From Microbacterium halimionae (GTDB lineage Bacteria; Actinomycetota; Actinomycetes; Actinomycetales; Microbacteriaceae): a stretch of DNA of 64,000 nt. Within the stretch, counting starts at the first letter, position 1. Each line of letters begins with the position of its first letter. Where the stretch lies: NCBI RefSeq assembly GCF_011761265.1, contig NZ_JAAOZB010000002.1, positions 1,116,001 through 1,180,000 of the forward strand. The letters are read 5' to 3'. The notes beneath the pieces were generated by a model, which did no database searches, was not told the DNA's origin, and was given only the letters and a program-made list of their open reading frames with translations. Position numbers and translations under genes: made by a program. Below are positions 9,167 through 17,812 of the stretch, piece by piece.

Positions 9167-10468
9167 TCAGCCCTCGAATCGAGCGTCAATGGCTTCGCCG
9201 TGAGCGGGAAGCGCCTCAGCATTGGCCAGCGACACGATGTGCGCGCGCACGGCCGAAAGGGCGGCGTGGTCGTACGAAATTACCTGCTGCGGGCGAAGAA
9301 AAGTCATAGCCGAAAGCCCGGCGGCGTATCGCGCTTGCCCGCCAGTTGGCAAGACGTGATTGCTCCCCGCCAAGTAGTCGCCAAGGCTCACCGGTGAGTC
9401 TGCCCCGACGAAAATGGCTCCCGCGTTGACGAAGTCATCAACACGAGGCTCGGCGAGGTGGAGTTCGAGGTGCTCGGGGGCGTACGCGTTACTGAAGGCT
9501 GCCGCGGTTTCATGATCGTCGACGAGAACGATGGCGGACTGCTCCCCCGCGAATGCCACTGCGACTCGTTCGCTGTGACGTGTTCGCGGCACACGATTTG
9601 CAAGCTCAACGGCAACTGAATCAGCAAGCTCGATCGAGTTGGTCACGAGCACAGCCGATGCTTGCTCATCGTGCTCCGCTTGGCTGATGAGGTCAGCCGC
9701 AACAAGCCCGGGGTTGGCTTCGCTATCAGCCACGATCAGAATCTCGGTGGCGCCCGCCTCGGAGTCAGTGCCGACGACGCCGGACACAACGCGCTTGGCT
9801 GCAGCGACGAAGTTGTTACCGGGCCCTGTCACAACATCGACGGGCTCAAGACCGATGTCTAGAACGCCGTGGGCGAGAGCGCCGATGGCACCCGCGCCTC
9901 CCATGGCGTAAACCTCTGTGACGTCGAGAAGCTTTGCTGCAGCAAGAATCACTGGGTGCACACGACCGTTGTGCTCTCGTTGTGGGGGCGAAGCAACAAC
10001 GACCTCCGACACGCCAGCGACCTGCGCCGGAACGACGTTCATCACAACGCTCGACGGATACACGGCTTTACCACCCGGCACGTACAGACCTACGCGGCGC
10101 ACGGGCTGCCAACGCTGAACCACCTGAGCACCCGACGAAAGCTCAGTCGTGGTGCGCTCAGGCACTTGGGCCGCTGACGCGACCCGCACTCGCGCAATCG
10201 CTTCTTTAAGTGCACCGCGAACGTCATCGGATAGTTCTTCTAACGCCTCGTCGAGATGAGCTTGCGGAACGCGAATCGCGTGCCCGAGGCATCCGTCAAA
10301 TCTCTCGGCTTGCTCGCGAAGTGCCGCCTCACCACGAGCCGCGACATCGTCAACGATCGTTCGCGCTGTCGTCAAGGCGAGCTCTCGCGCGGCGTGCGCC
10401 CGAGGAACGATTGCAAGCAACTCGGATGTCGAGAGCACCCGCCCACGCAGGTCAATGGTGCGCAGCAT
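9167..10468 (-). CDS. hisD: Histidinol dehydrogenase
   Basis: A 433-residue enzyme that oxidises L-histidinol to L-histidine with two NAD and one Zn. Signature parts are VYVPGGKA-type LYVPGGKAVYPSS, VTGPGNNFVAAAKR, AEHDEQA (Zn ligands) and AYAPEHLEL. The length is normal. The start codon overlaps the stop of the upstream membrane protein gene (TGATG), which indicates translational coupling. The rest of the his operon is not in this window. Confidence 0.96.
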   Translation of the reverse strand: MLRTIDLRGRVLSTSELLAIVPRAHAARELALTTARTIVDDVAARGEAALREQAERFDGCLGHAIRVPQAHLDEALEELSDDVRGALKEAIARVRVASAAQVPERTTTELSSGAQVVQRWQPVRRVGLYVPGGKAVYPSSVVMNVVPAQVAGVSEVVVASPPQREHNGRVHPVILAAAKLLDVTEVYAMGGAGAIGALAHGVLDIGLEPVDVVTGPGNNFVAAAKRVVSGVVGTDSEAGATEILIVADSEANPGLVAADLISQAEHDEQASAVLVTNSIELADSVAVELANRVPRTRHSERVAVAFAGEQSAIVLVDDHETAAAFSNAYAPEHLELHLAEPRVDDFVNAGAIFVGADSPVSLGDYLAGSNHVLPTGGQARYAAGLSAMTFLRPQQVISYDHAALSAVRAHIVSLANAEALPAHGEAIDARFEG

Positions 10469-11553
10469 CAGCCGCGCGTGATTCCAGAGACGTCGTGCAA
10501 GAAGCCAACGCGACCATCTTCATGGCGTACGACAAAGACTTCGCCGCGATCTTCGATGACGAGTGCCCATGCGGTCGGGCCGACACTGAAGATCGGATTA
10601 CCCTGCACATCGAGAACGTCACGTTCCACCGGAGACAACGCCCAGAAGGCCTGGTGCGCCGTGGGCTGAACGGTGGTGGTGAGATCTTCAGCAGCGGGAG
10701 CTGCTTCATTGCTCGGCGACTCAGAACTCAACGATGTAAATGCGTCAGGCGCATACGCATCGGTTACCGCCTCGTTGGACGGCTCAGATACGGCAGCCGG
10801 GGCGGCGTAGACAGGGGCCGGTGCCGGACGCGGTTCGGGACGAGGACGCGCAATGATCTTGCGGACGGCGCGCGCATTGCGGTGCGCGGGTGCTTCCGGG
10901 CGTCCAGCAAAATCTTCCTTCAGCGTCGGGAGGAAGGGCGCGAACACTGTCAGCACCACTCCGCCGGCCATGAGAACCAGCTCTACCCATGCGACCCATG
11001 AGTGCAGCATCGGTCCACCCTGGACTGCGAACGAAACCGAGTCCCAGACCATCTGAAGCCAGAGCATTGCCGAAACAGAAAATGCGACCGACGCGAACTG
11101 GTCGATGCCAAGCGAACCGACACGACGGATGCCCTCGGGAGAAAGCCGACGCATCACAATCAGGATGACAGCAAGAGTCGGGAGTCCGATGGTAAGAATC
11201 CAGGAAAGACCCGAAGTCCATACCGAGTTGAAGCCGACACTCGCGACAGAAAAGAACGACACGATGAAAGCAACGAACCACACCGACGTGAGCGCGATCT
11301 CGCGAACAGAAAAAGGACCGACGCCATACTGCACGTCATCGACACTCGGCGTACTCGCCGCAACCGGAGCCGAAGTGGGCTCCTCGGCCTCGGCATATTC
11401 AGCGACAGCTTCTTCAGCAATAGCTGTGTCAGTGACCTCACCCGGTGCCGCCGCCTCAGCGGGGGCCGCGCTCGTGGGGGCCTCAGCTGACTGCTCGCCA
11501 GCCTGGGTTACGTCGTCAGTCGGAACCGCGGCGTCTCGTTCTTCATTCGTCAC
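10468..11553 (-). CDS. Multi-pass membrane protein upstream of hisD, function unknown
   Basis: A 361-residue protein. The first ~80 residues are Ala/Glu/Thr-rich and disordered. Four hydrophobic segments follow (about 90-110, 118-136, 152-172, 182-204), then a Pro/Ala-rich linker. A compact C-terminal domain includes FWALSPVERDVLDVQG and VFVVRHEDGRVGFL. GGAGGG seven bases before a GTG fixes the start, rather than ATGs further upstream. The tight overlap with hisD shows one operon, not necessarily a shared function. I do not recognise the family; similar membrane proteins occur near hisD in relatives. Confidence 0.7.
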   Translation of the reverse strand: MTNEERDAAVPTDDVTQAGEQSAEAPTSAAPAEAAAPGEVTDTAIAEEAVAEYAEAEEPTSAPVAASTPSVDDVQYGVGPFSVREIALTSVWFVAFIVSFFSVASVGFNSVWTSGLSWILTIGLPTLAVILIVMRRLSPEGIRRVGSLGIDQFASVAFSVSAMLWLQMVWDSVSFAVQGGPMLHSWVAWVELVLMAGGVVLTVFAPFLPTLKEDFAGRPEAPAHRNARAVRKIIARPRPEPRPAPAPVYAAPAAVSEPSNEAVTDAYAPDAFTSLSSESPSNEAAPAAEDLTTTVQPTAHQAFWALSPVERDVLDVQGNPIFSVGPTAWALVIEDRGEVFVVRHEDGRVGFLHDVSGITRG

Positions 11554-11625
11554 GAAAAATCCCTCCATTCGATGCGATTTCGCACCGGTTTTGATCTTAC
11601 CCGCGCCGTGGCTCAATCCCCGAGA

Positions 11626-14600
11626 TCAGCCAAGGCAGTTCGGGCCGAGCAGGCCCTTCAGATCACCAAAGAGGTCAGCTGTGACGCGGACAGGATGGGG
11701 CACCTCAAAGACCTTCGCGATCGACCCCTTGTGCAGCTTCAGCGTCACTTCGGTGTCGCCGGAATGGCGCCCGAGCACCGAGGCGAGGTCTCGCACAACG
11801 CCTTCTGTCGCGCGACTCTCGGGGAGCAAAAGCACGAGCGGACCCGAAGCGTCCATCGACCCGAGGTCAGGCGAAAACGCCGACTGCGCGTGCAGGTTCA
11901 TACCGTCGTCGCGTCGCGAAACCCTTCCACGCACGACCAGGATGGCGTCTGCCACGAGCATCGGCGCGAATTCGGTGTAGGTCTTGCCCATGAACATCAC
12001 AGTGATCTCACCATTGAAGTCTTCGACGGTGATCATGCCGTAAGGGTTGCCACTTTGTTTGGCGACCCTGTGCTGGACACTGGTCACAAGACCCGCGATC
12101 GTGACCTGGTCACCATCTGTGAGATCTTCCGACGCCAGCAGATTGTGAATTGAAAGCGAAGCGTGTTTCGCGAGCGGAACTTCAAGTCCTGCCAGCGGGT
12201 GGTCCGAAACGTAAAGTCCGAGCATCTCGCGCTCGAAAGCGAGCTTGTCTTTCTTCGTCCACTCGGGGCGCTCCGGAACCTTCGCGGGCATGATCTCTTC
12301 GGTCTCGTCATACAGACTGTCGAAATCAAAGCCGATAGCTCCCGTCGCGGCCTTTCGCTTCGTCTCGACAGCGGCCTCGGTGGCATCCTCGTGTATCTCC
12401 AAAAGTGCCCGACGCGTTGACCCGAGCGAGTCGAAAGCTCCGGCTTTGATCAGCGACTCAACCGTGCGTTTGTTCGCAACGTGCAACGGAACTTTGGTCA
12501 AGAAGTCGTGGAAGCTCACAAAGCTGTCATCAGCGCGCGCTTTCACAATTCCATCGACGACGTTGGCACCGACGTTTCGAACCGCACCGAGGCCGAAACG
12601 GATGTCCTCGCCGACGGCGGCAAAATAGCGGATCGATTCGCCCACGTCGGGCGGCAGAACCTTGATTCCCATGCGACGGCACTCATTGAGATACACCGCG
12701 AGCTTGTCTTTCGAGTCGCCGACGCTCGTGAGGAGGGCGGCCATGTATTCGGCCGGATAGTGAGCCTTGAGGTACGCGGTCCAATATGCGATGAGGCCGT
12801 ATGCCGCGGAGTGCGCCTTGTTGAAGGCGTAGTCGGAGAACGGCAGCAGGATGTCCCAGAGGGTTTTGACCGCGGCATCCGAATAGCCGTTGGCCTTCAT
12901 GCCGCCCTCGAAGCCTTCGAACTGTTTATCCAGCTCCGACTTCTTCTTCTTACCCATGGCCCGGCGCAAAATGTCAGCCTGGCCCAGCGTGAAGCCTGCG
13001 ACCTTCTGCGCGATCGCCATCACCTGCTCTTGGTAGATGATGAGGCCATAGCTCGTACTGAGTACCTCTTCGAGGGCTTCTTCGAGCTCGGGGTGGATCG
13101 GCGTGATGTCTTGCTGTCCGGTTTTTCGCAGGGCGTAGTTGATGTGGGAGTTTGCACCCATCGGGCCCGGTCGATAGAGCGCGATGACAGCCGAAATATC
13201 TTCGAAGTTGTCGGGTTTCATCAAGCGCAAGAGAGAGCGCATGGGCCCACCATCGAGCTGGAAGACTCCGAGAGTGTCGCCTCGGGAGAGAAGCTCGTAC
13301 GCTTCGCGATCGTCAAAAGTGAGCTCTTCGAGCACGAGGGGTTCACCGCGGTTCGCCTCGATGTTGTCGAGAGCGTCGTTGATGATCGTGAGGTTTCGCA
13401 GCCCCAAGAAGTCCATTTTGATGAGACCGAGCGACTCACAGGACGGATAGTCAAACTGCGTGACGATCTGTCCATCCTGCTCACGACGCATGATGGGGAT
13501 GATGTCCAGCAAAGGTTCGCTCGACATGATGACGCCGGCCGCGTGCACACCCCACTGGCGCTTCAGGTTTTCAAGACCAACGGCGGTATCGAACACCGTT
13601 TTGGCTTCGGGATCGGTCTCGATGAGAGTGCGGAATTCCCCTGCCTCCTTGAAGCGCGGGTGATCCTTGTCGAACATGCCGCCGAGCGGCATATCTTTGC
13701 CCATAACGGGTGGCGGCATCGCCTTCGTCAGGCGCTCACCCATGCTGAACGGAAATCCGAGGACCCGACCAGCATCTTTCAGAGCCTGCTTGGCCTTAAT
13801 CGTGCCGTATGTGACGATCTGAGCCACGCGGTCGTCGCCATATTTTTCGGTGACGTACTGGATGACTTCGCCACGGCGACGATCGTCGAAGTCGACGTCG
13901 AAGTCGGGCATCGAGACACGATCGGGGTTCAAGAAGCGCTCGAAGATCAGACCGTGCTGGAGAGGGTCAAGGTCCGTGATGCGCATGGCATACGCGGCCA
14001 TCGAACCTGCACCCGATCCACGGCCCGGGCCGACACGGATGCCGTTGTCTTTCGCCCAGTTGATGAAGTCGGCGACGACGAGGAAGTAGCCCGGGAACCC
14101 CATCTGCACGATGACGCCGGTTTCGTACTCGGCTTGCTTTCGCACCGCGTCGGGAATCCCACCGGGATACCGGAAGTTGAGACCGTTCTCGACTTCTTTG
14201 ACGAACCATGACTCTTCGGTTTCGCCATCAGGAACCGGATATCGAGGCATGTAGTTCGCGCTCGTGTTGAACTCAACCTCAGACCGCTCGGCGATCAACA
14301 GCGTGTTGTCGCACGCTTCGGGGTAGTCGCGAAAGATCTGACGCATCTCGGCTGCAGTTTTGACGTAGTAGCCGTCGCCGTCGAACTTGAATCGCTTGGG
14401 GTCGTCGAGGGTTGTTCCTGACTGCACGCAAAGGAGCGCTGCGTGGCTCGTCGACTCGTGCTGATGCGTGTAGTGCAAGTCGTTCGTGGCGAGGAGCGGA
14501 ATATCGAGATCCTTCGATATTTTGACGAGATCGCTCATGACTCGACGTTCGATCGAGAGGCCGTGATCCATGATTTCGGCAAAGTAATTCTCTTTGCCGA

Positions 14601-15144
14601 AGATGTCTTGAAACTCTGCCGCGGCAGCGCGCGCCGCGTCGTACTGCCCGAGCCGCAGGCGCGTTTGCACTTCACCCGACGGGCAACCGGTGGTCGCGAT
14701 GAGACCGTCGGAATATTTCTGCAGCAGCTCGCGGTCCATGCGGGGCTTGAAGTAGTAGCCCTCAAGGCTGGCCAGCGATGAGAGTCGAAAGAGGTTATGC
14801 ATGCCCTGCGTCGAATGAGACAGCAACGTCATGTGGGTATACGCGCCGGCACCGGAGACGTCGTCACTATTTTGCTCCGGGCCGCCCCAGCGAACGCGCG
14901 ACTTATCGCTGCGGTGGGTGCCCGGCGTGACATAAGCCTCGATACCGATGATCGGTTTGATCCCGGCATCCTTCGCTGTCTTATAGAACTCGTAGGCAGC
15001 AAACGTGTTGCCATGGTCCGTGACCGCGAGTGCCGGCATCTCAAGTCGCGCCGCTTCCTTGACCATGGGGCCGATGCGAGCTGCACCATCGAGCATCGAA
15101 TACTCGCTATGCACGTGCAGGTGTACGAAAGAGTCGGATGCCAC
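11626..15144 (-). CDS. dnaE: DNA polymerase III alpha subunit
   Basis: About 1172 residues, the replicative polymerase of C-family type DnaE1. An N-terminal PHP domain begins with HLHVHSEYS. The polymerase palm carries the catalytic acidic motif PDFDVDFDD (near residue 405), then helix-hairpin-helix and OB-fold regions near the C-terminus. Two GTG codons are adjacent at the start. The second lies exactly six bases after a TAGAAT -10 box and is preferred, giving a leaderless mRNA; the first would add one residue. The gene follows the GH1 gene by 41 bases but has its own promoter. Confidence 0.97.
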   Translation of the reverse strand: MASDSFVHLHVHSEYSMLDGAARIGPMVKEAARLEMPALAVTDHGNTFAAYEFYKTAKDAGIKPIIGIEAYVTPGTHRSDKSRVRWGGPEQNSDDVSGAGAYTHMTLLSHSTQGMHNLFRLSSLASLEGYYFKPRMDRELLQKYSDGLIATTGCPSGEVQTRLRLGQYDAARAAAAEFQDIFGKENYFAEIMDHGLSIERRVMSDLVKISKDLDIPLLATNDLHYTHQHESTSHAALLCVQSGTTLDDPKRFKFDGDGYYVKTAAEMRQIFRDYPEACDNTLLIAERSEVEFNTSANYMPRYPVPDGETEESWFVKEVENGLNFRYPGGIPDAVRKQAEYETGVIVQMGFPGYFLVVADFINWAKDNGIRVGPGRGSGAGSMAAYAMRITDLDPLQHGLIFERFLNPDRVSMPDFDVDFDDRRRGEVIQYVTEKYGDDRVAQIVTYGTIKAKQALKDAGRVLGFPFSMGERLTKAMPPPVMGKDMPLGGMFDKDHPRFKEAGEFRTLIETDPEAKTVFDTAVGLENLKRQWGVHAAGVIMSSEPLLDIIPIMRREQDGQIVTQFDYPSCESLGLIKMDFLGLRNLTIINDALDNIEANRGEPLVLEELTFDDREAYELLSRGDTLGVFQLDGGPMRSLLRLMKPDNFEDISAVIALYRPGPMGANSHINYALRKTGQQDITPIHPELEEALEEVLSTSYGLIIYQEQVMAIAQKVAGFTLGQADILRRAMGKKKKSELDKQFEGFEGGMKANGYSDAAVKTLWDILLPFSDYAFNKAHSAAYGLIAYWTAYLKAHYPAEYMAALLTSVGDSKDKLAVYLNECRRMGIKVLPPDVGESIRYFAAVGEDIRFGLGAVRNVGANVVDGIVKARADDSFVSFHDFLTKVPLHVANKRTVESLIKAGAFDSLGSTRRALLEIHEDATEAAVETKRKAATGAIGFDFDSLYDETEEIMPAKVPERPEWTKKDKLAFEREMLGLYVSDHPLAGLEVPLAKHASLSIHNLLASEDLTDGDQVTIAGLVTSVQHRVAKQSGNPYGMITVEDFNGEITVMFMGKTYTEFAPMLVADAILVVRGRVSRRDDGMNLHAQSAFSPDLGSMDASGPLVLLLPESRATEGVVRDLASVLGRHSGDTEVTLKLHKGSIAKVFEVPHPVRVTADLFGDLKGLLGPNCLG

Positions 15145-15150
15145 CACCCG

Positions 15151-15156
15151 ATTCTA
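15151..15156 (-). promoter_or_regulatory. Predicted -10 of dnaE (leaderless)
   Basis: TAGAAT on the minus strand, three bases before the first GTG and six before the second. This spacing favours the second GTG as the start. Confidence 0.5.
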
Positions 15157-15185
15157 CGTTGCGTCTACGTCACCGGCTCGAGGAC

Positions 15186-16565
15186 TCACAGCAGACTCGC
15201 CACCACGTCCCGGTACCAGAACCACGAGTCTTTTCGGGTACGCACAAGCGTGTCGTAGTCGACATGAACGAGGCCGAAGCGCTCCGTGTACCCGGCTGCC
15301 CACTCGAAGTTGTCGAACGCCGACCAGCAGTAGTAGCCCCTCACATCTACACCCGCCTCAACCGCGGCGGCCACGGCTATCAGATGCGCGTTCACGAACG
15401 CAATCCGGCGTGCATCGTGGACCGCACCGTCGGCATCCACGACGTCATGGAATGACGCCCCATTCTCGGTGATGACGACCGGAGGCAGACTCGGGTAGCG
15501 CGCGTGCAGCTCCAGAAGAATCGCTGTGAGTGCCTCAGGCACAATAGACCAGCCAAAATCCGTGTGATCATCCGCGCCGTACGAAACCGGTGAGAACGGC
15601 AATCCTTCGGGGATGTCTACCTCCAGAATTCCGTTGTAGTCCTTGCCCGCCTTCGGCGCCTCAATCCTCGTGGGCTCGTAATAGTTCACACCGTAGAAAT
15701 CCAGTGGAGCACTGATCAGCGCGAGGTCCTCCGCCAGTTGCACGTCCGAGACGGGCAGTGCCGCACGGATCTGCTCAGACGGGTATTCACCACGCAGAAT
15801 CGGATCAGAGAAGGTCCAGTTCGTCAGGGCGGAGAACATCATCGCCGCTTCGATGTCGCTTGGGGCATCGGACGCGGGCTCTACCGGGAAATGCTGATTG
15901 ACGACGCCGACCCGTTCAGCTCCACCGGCGCGTAACACCTGCACGGCGAGGCCGTGCCCAAGCAGCAGATGATGTGCGGCTGGCAGCGCACCCAACCCCA
16001 GTCCCAGGGCCGGAGCGTGATCGGTCAGTGCATACCCGTAGAGCGTATGCACGCTCATCTCATTCATTGTCGACCAGTCCTTCACCCGGTCCCCCAGGTG
16101 GGTCACCGCAACATCCGCATATTCAGCAAACGCATATGCTGTCTCGCGTGACATCCAGCCACCAGCATCCTGCAACGGCTGCGGCAGATCCCAGTGATAG
16201 AGCGTCGGAACGGGCCGGATGCCGCGCTCGAGCAGCCCATCCACCATTCGGTCGTAGAAGGCAAGCCCTGCTGAGTTACGCTCGCCCAGCCCACCGGGAA
16301 CGATCCGCGGCCACGCGAGAGAAAAACGGTAGTCGCTCACCCCGAGCGCAGCGATGTGGTCGAGGTCTTCGTCCAGCCGGTGATAATGATCGATCGCGAT
16401 ATCGGCCGTGTCACCGTTCTTGATCACACCCGGTCGTTGCGCGAACGTATCCCAAATGCTCGAACCACGACCATCCGCGTTGGTCGCCCCCTCGATCTGG
16501 TACGCCGCTGTTGCCACCCCCAGACGAAATCCGGCGGGCAGCGTGGGTGGAGCTGGGTAAGTCAT
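15186..16565 (-). CDS. GH1 family beta-glucosidase
   Basis: A 459-residue (beta/alpha)8 glycoside hydrolase, the normal length for GH1. The nucleophile is Glu367 in VITENGAS and the acid/base is Glu169 in STMNEMS. Most GH1 enzymes read NEP there, so the Pro to Met change is unusual. Substrate-binding YQIEGA and the C-terminal WSAFDNFEWAAGY are intact. There is no signal peptide, so it acts on imported disaccharides or aryl-glucosides. Its ATG overlaps the stop of the upstream MFS gene (ATGA), which implies that this transporter feeds it. Confidence 0.92.
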   Translation of the reverse strand: MTYPAPPTLPAGFRLGVATAAYQIEGATNADGRGSSIWDTFAQRPGVIKNGDTADIAIDHYHRLDEDLDHIAALGVSDYRFSLAWPRIVPGGLGERNSAGLAFYDRMVDGLLERGIRPVPTLYHWDLPQPLQDAGGWMSRETAYAFAEYADVAVTHLGDRVKDWSTMNEMSVHTLYGYALTDHAPALGLGLGALPAAHHLLLGHGLAVQVLRAGGAERVGVVNQHFPVEPASDAPSDIEAAMMFSALTNWTFSDPILRGEYPSEQIRAALPVSDVQLAEDLALISAPLDFYGVNYYEPTRIEAPKAGKDYNGILEVDIPEGLPFSPVSYGADDHTDFGWSIVPEALTAILLELHARYPSLPPVVITENGASFHDVVDADGAVHDARRIAFVNAHLIAVAAAVEAGVDVRGYYCWSAFDNFEWAAGYTERFGLVHVDYDTLVRTRKDSWFWYRDVVASLL

Positions 16566-17812
16566 GATTTTCCTTTCACAGCGGCAGGAGTTCCCACGAA
16601 GGGCAACACGGCAAGAGACAGCAGAGCGATGACGGCTGTCGCCGCGTACAGCGCCGGGTATCCTCCGGCGCTCAGCACGATCGGAGCGGCGACCACGGGG
16701 GCGAGCACTTGCGGAGCCGTGCTCGCGATGTTGGCGACACCGAGGAAGGTGGCTCGTGTGTGCGGGTCGGGCAAAGCATCCGTCACGATGGCGATGTCGA
16801 TCGAGAGGTACAAGCCGTATCCGGCACCGAATGCGGCGACTGCGGCAACGATCGCCGGTGCCGAACCAGCGAAGACAAACACGAGGGCACCCACTGCCAG
16901 GATGACCGCCGCAACAGCGGCGACCGCACGACGTGCACGCAACCGGTCGGCGATCATGCCACCGACCACCGCGACGACACCGGCGATGACGACGTAGATG
17001 AGCGTCAGGATGAGCACCCACTCACCGACGTCGTCGACGCCGGTGCGGGCAGACAGGAAGTAATACAGGTAGAGCAGCCCCAGCGCGCTCACAAGGTTCA
17101 TGAGGAATCGCAGCACGAACGCAGCGACGAACGGGCGAGGGATACCGATGTCTCGCAGCCGTTGGCGCGGGGCCGATTCCACCTGAACGACTGCTGGGGC
17201 GGAGCGCTCTGGGAAGGCGAGAAGCGGTACCGCAAGAAGCGGTACTGCGATCGCGATCGCCGCATATCCCCACGCCCCCTCCCCCAGCGCGACCGCGATC
17301 AGGGTTCCCGCGACCGTACCTGCGAGTTGCGCGACACCGAACAGCGAGCCGACGACCCCTCGCCGCTCTTCCGGCACCCGATCAGCGATCAGCGCGGCGA
17401 GCACAGCGAAAGGCCCATTAAGTCCTGCTTGCGCGATGACCCACCCGATCACCATCGGGGCGGGCGTTTGCGCCGCCGACAAGATGACGAGCCCCACCAC
17501 CGCCACGACAAGTCCGATGATGATCACCGGGGTGCGCGAACCTCGTCGCAGGCGGAGCCGGTCAGAAAGCACACCCCAAAGCGGGTTGGCGATCATCGAT
17601 GCCGCAGCACCGGAGCCGGTCACAACCGCCAGCAATGCTTCTCGCCCCGCGGGAGCGATTGCTTGTGCTTGTGCCGGAAGCAGAACCTGAATGGGCCCGT
17701 ACCAGCCGATCGCGATGCCGACCATAGCGAGGATTAGTGCGAACACCCATGCGTTGGATGGTCCCGGGCCGATCACCTCGGTGGAGGGCTTACCGTTCGT
17801 CACTCGGTCCAT
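16562..17812 (-). CDS. MFS transporter linked to GH1 beta-glucosidase
   Basis: A 416-residue transporter with about twelve hydrophobic segments. The loop motif GVLSDRLRLRRGSR between helices 2 and 3 is typical of the major facilitator superfamily, with a second copy, GMIADRLRARRA, in the C-terminal half. An ATG six codons upstream is possible; both overlap the end of the M19-like gene. It is translationally coupled to the GH1 gene, so a glycoside or disaccharide is the likely substrate. That is inference from position only. Export cannot be excluded. Confidence 0.85.
   Translation of the reverse strand: MDRVTNGKPSTEVIGPGPSNAWVFALILAMVGIAIGWYGPIQVLLPAQAQAIAPAGREALLAVVTGSGAAASMIANPLWGVLSDRLRLRRGSRTPVIIIGLVVAVVGLVILSAAQTPAPMVIGWVIAQAGLNGPFAVLAALIADRVPEERRGVVGSLFGVAQLAGTVAGTLIAVALGEGAWGYAAIAIAVPLLAVPLLAFPERSAPAVVQVESAPRQRLRDIGIPRPFVAAFVLRFLMNLVSALGLLYLYYFLSARTGVDDVGEWVLILTLIYVVIAGVVAVVGGMIADRLRARRAVAAVAAVILAVGALVFVFAGSAPAIVAAVAAFGAGYGLYLSIDIAIVTDALPDPHTRATFLGVANIASTAPQVLAPVVAAPIVLSAGGYPALYAATAVIALLSLAVLPFVGTPAAVKGKS

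Noticed and set aside
12481..14211. Open frame of 576 codons on the plus strand opposite dnaE
   Set aside because: Entirely inside dnaE in the opposite direction, with no family resemblance and no ribosome site. It is a codon-bias shadow.
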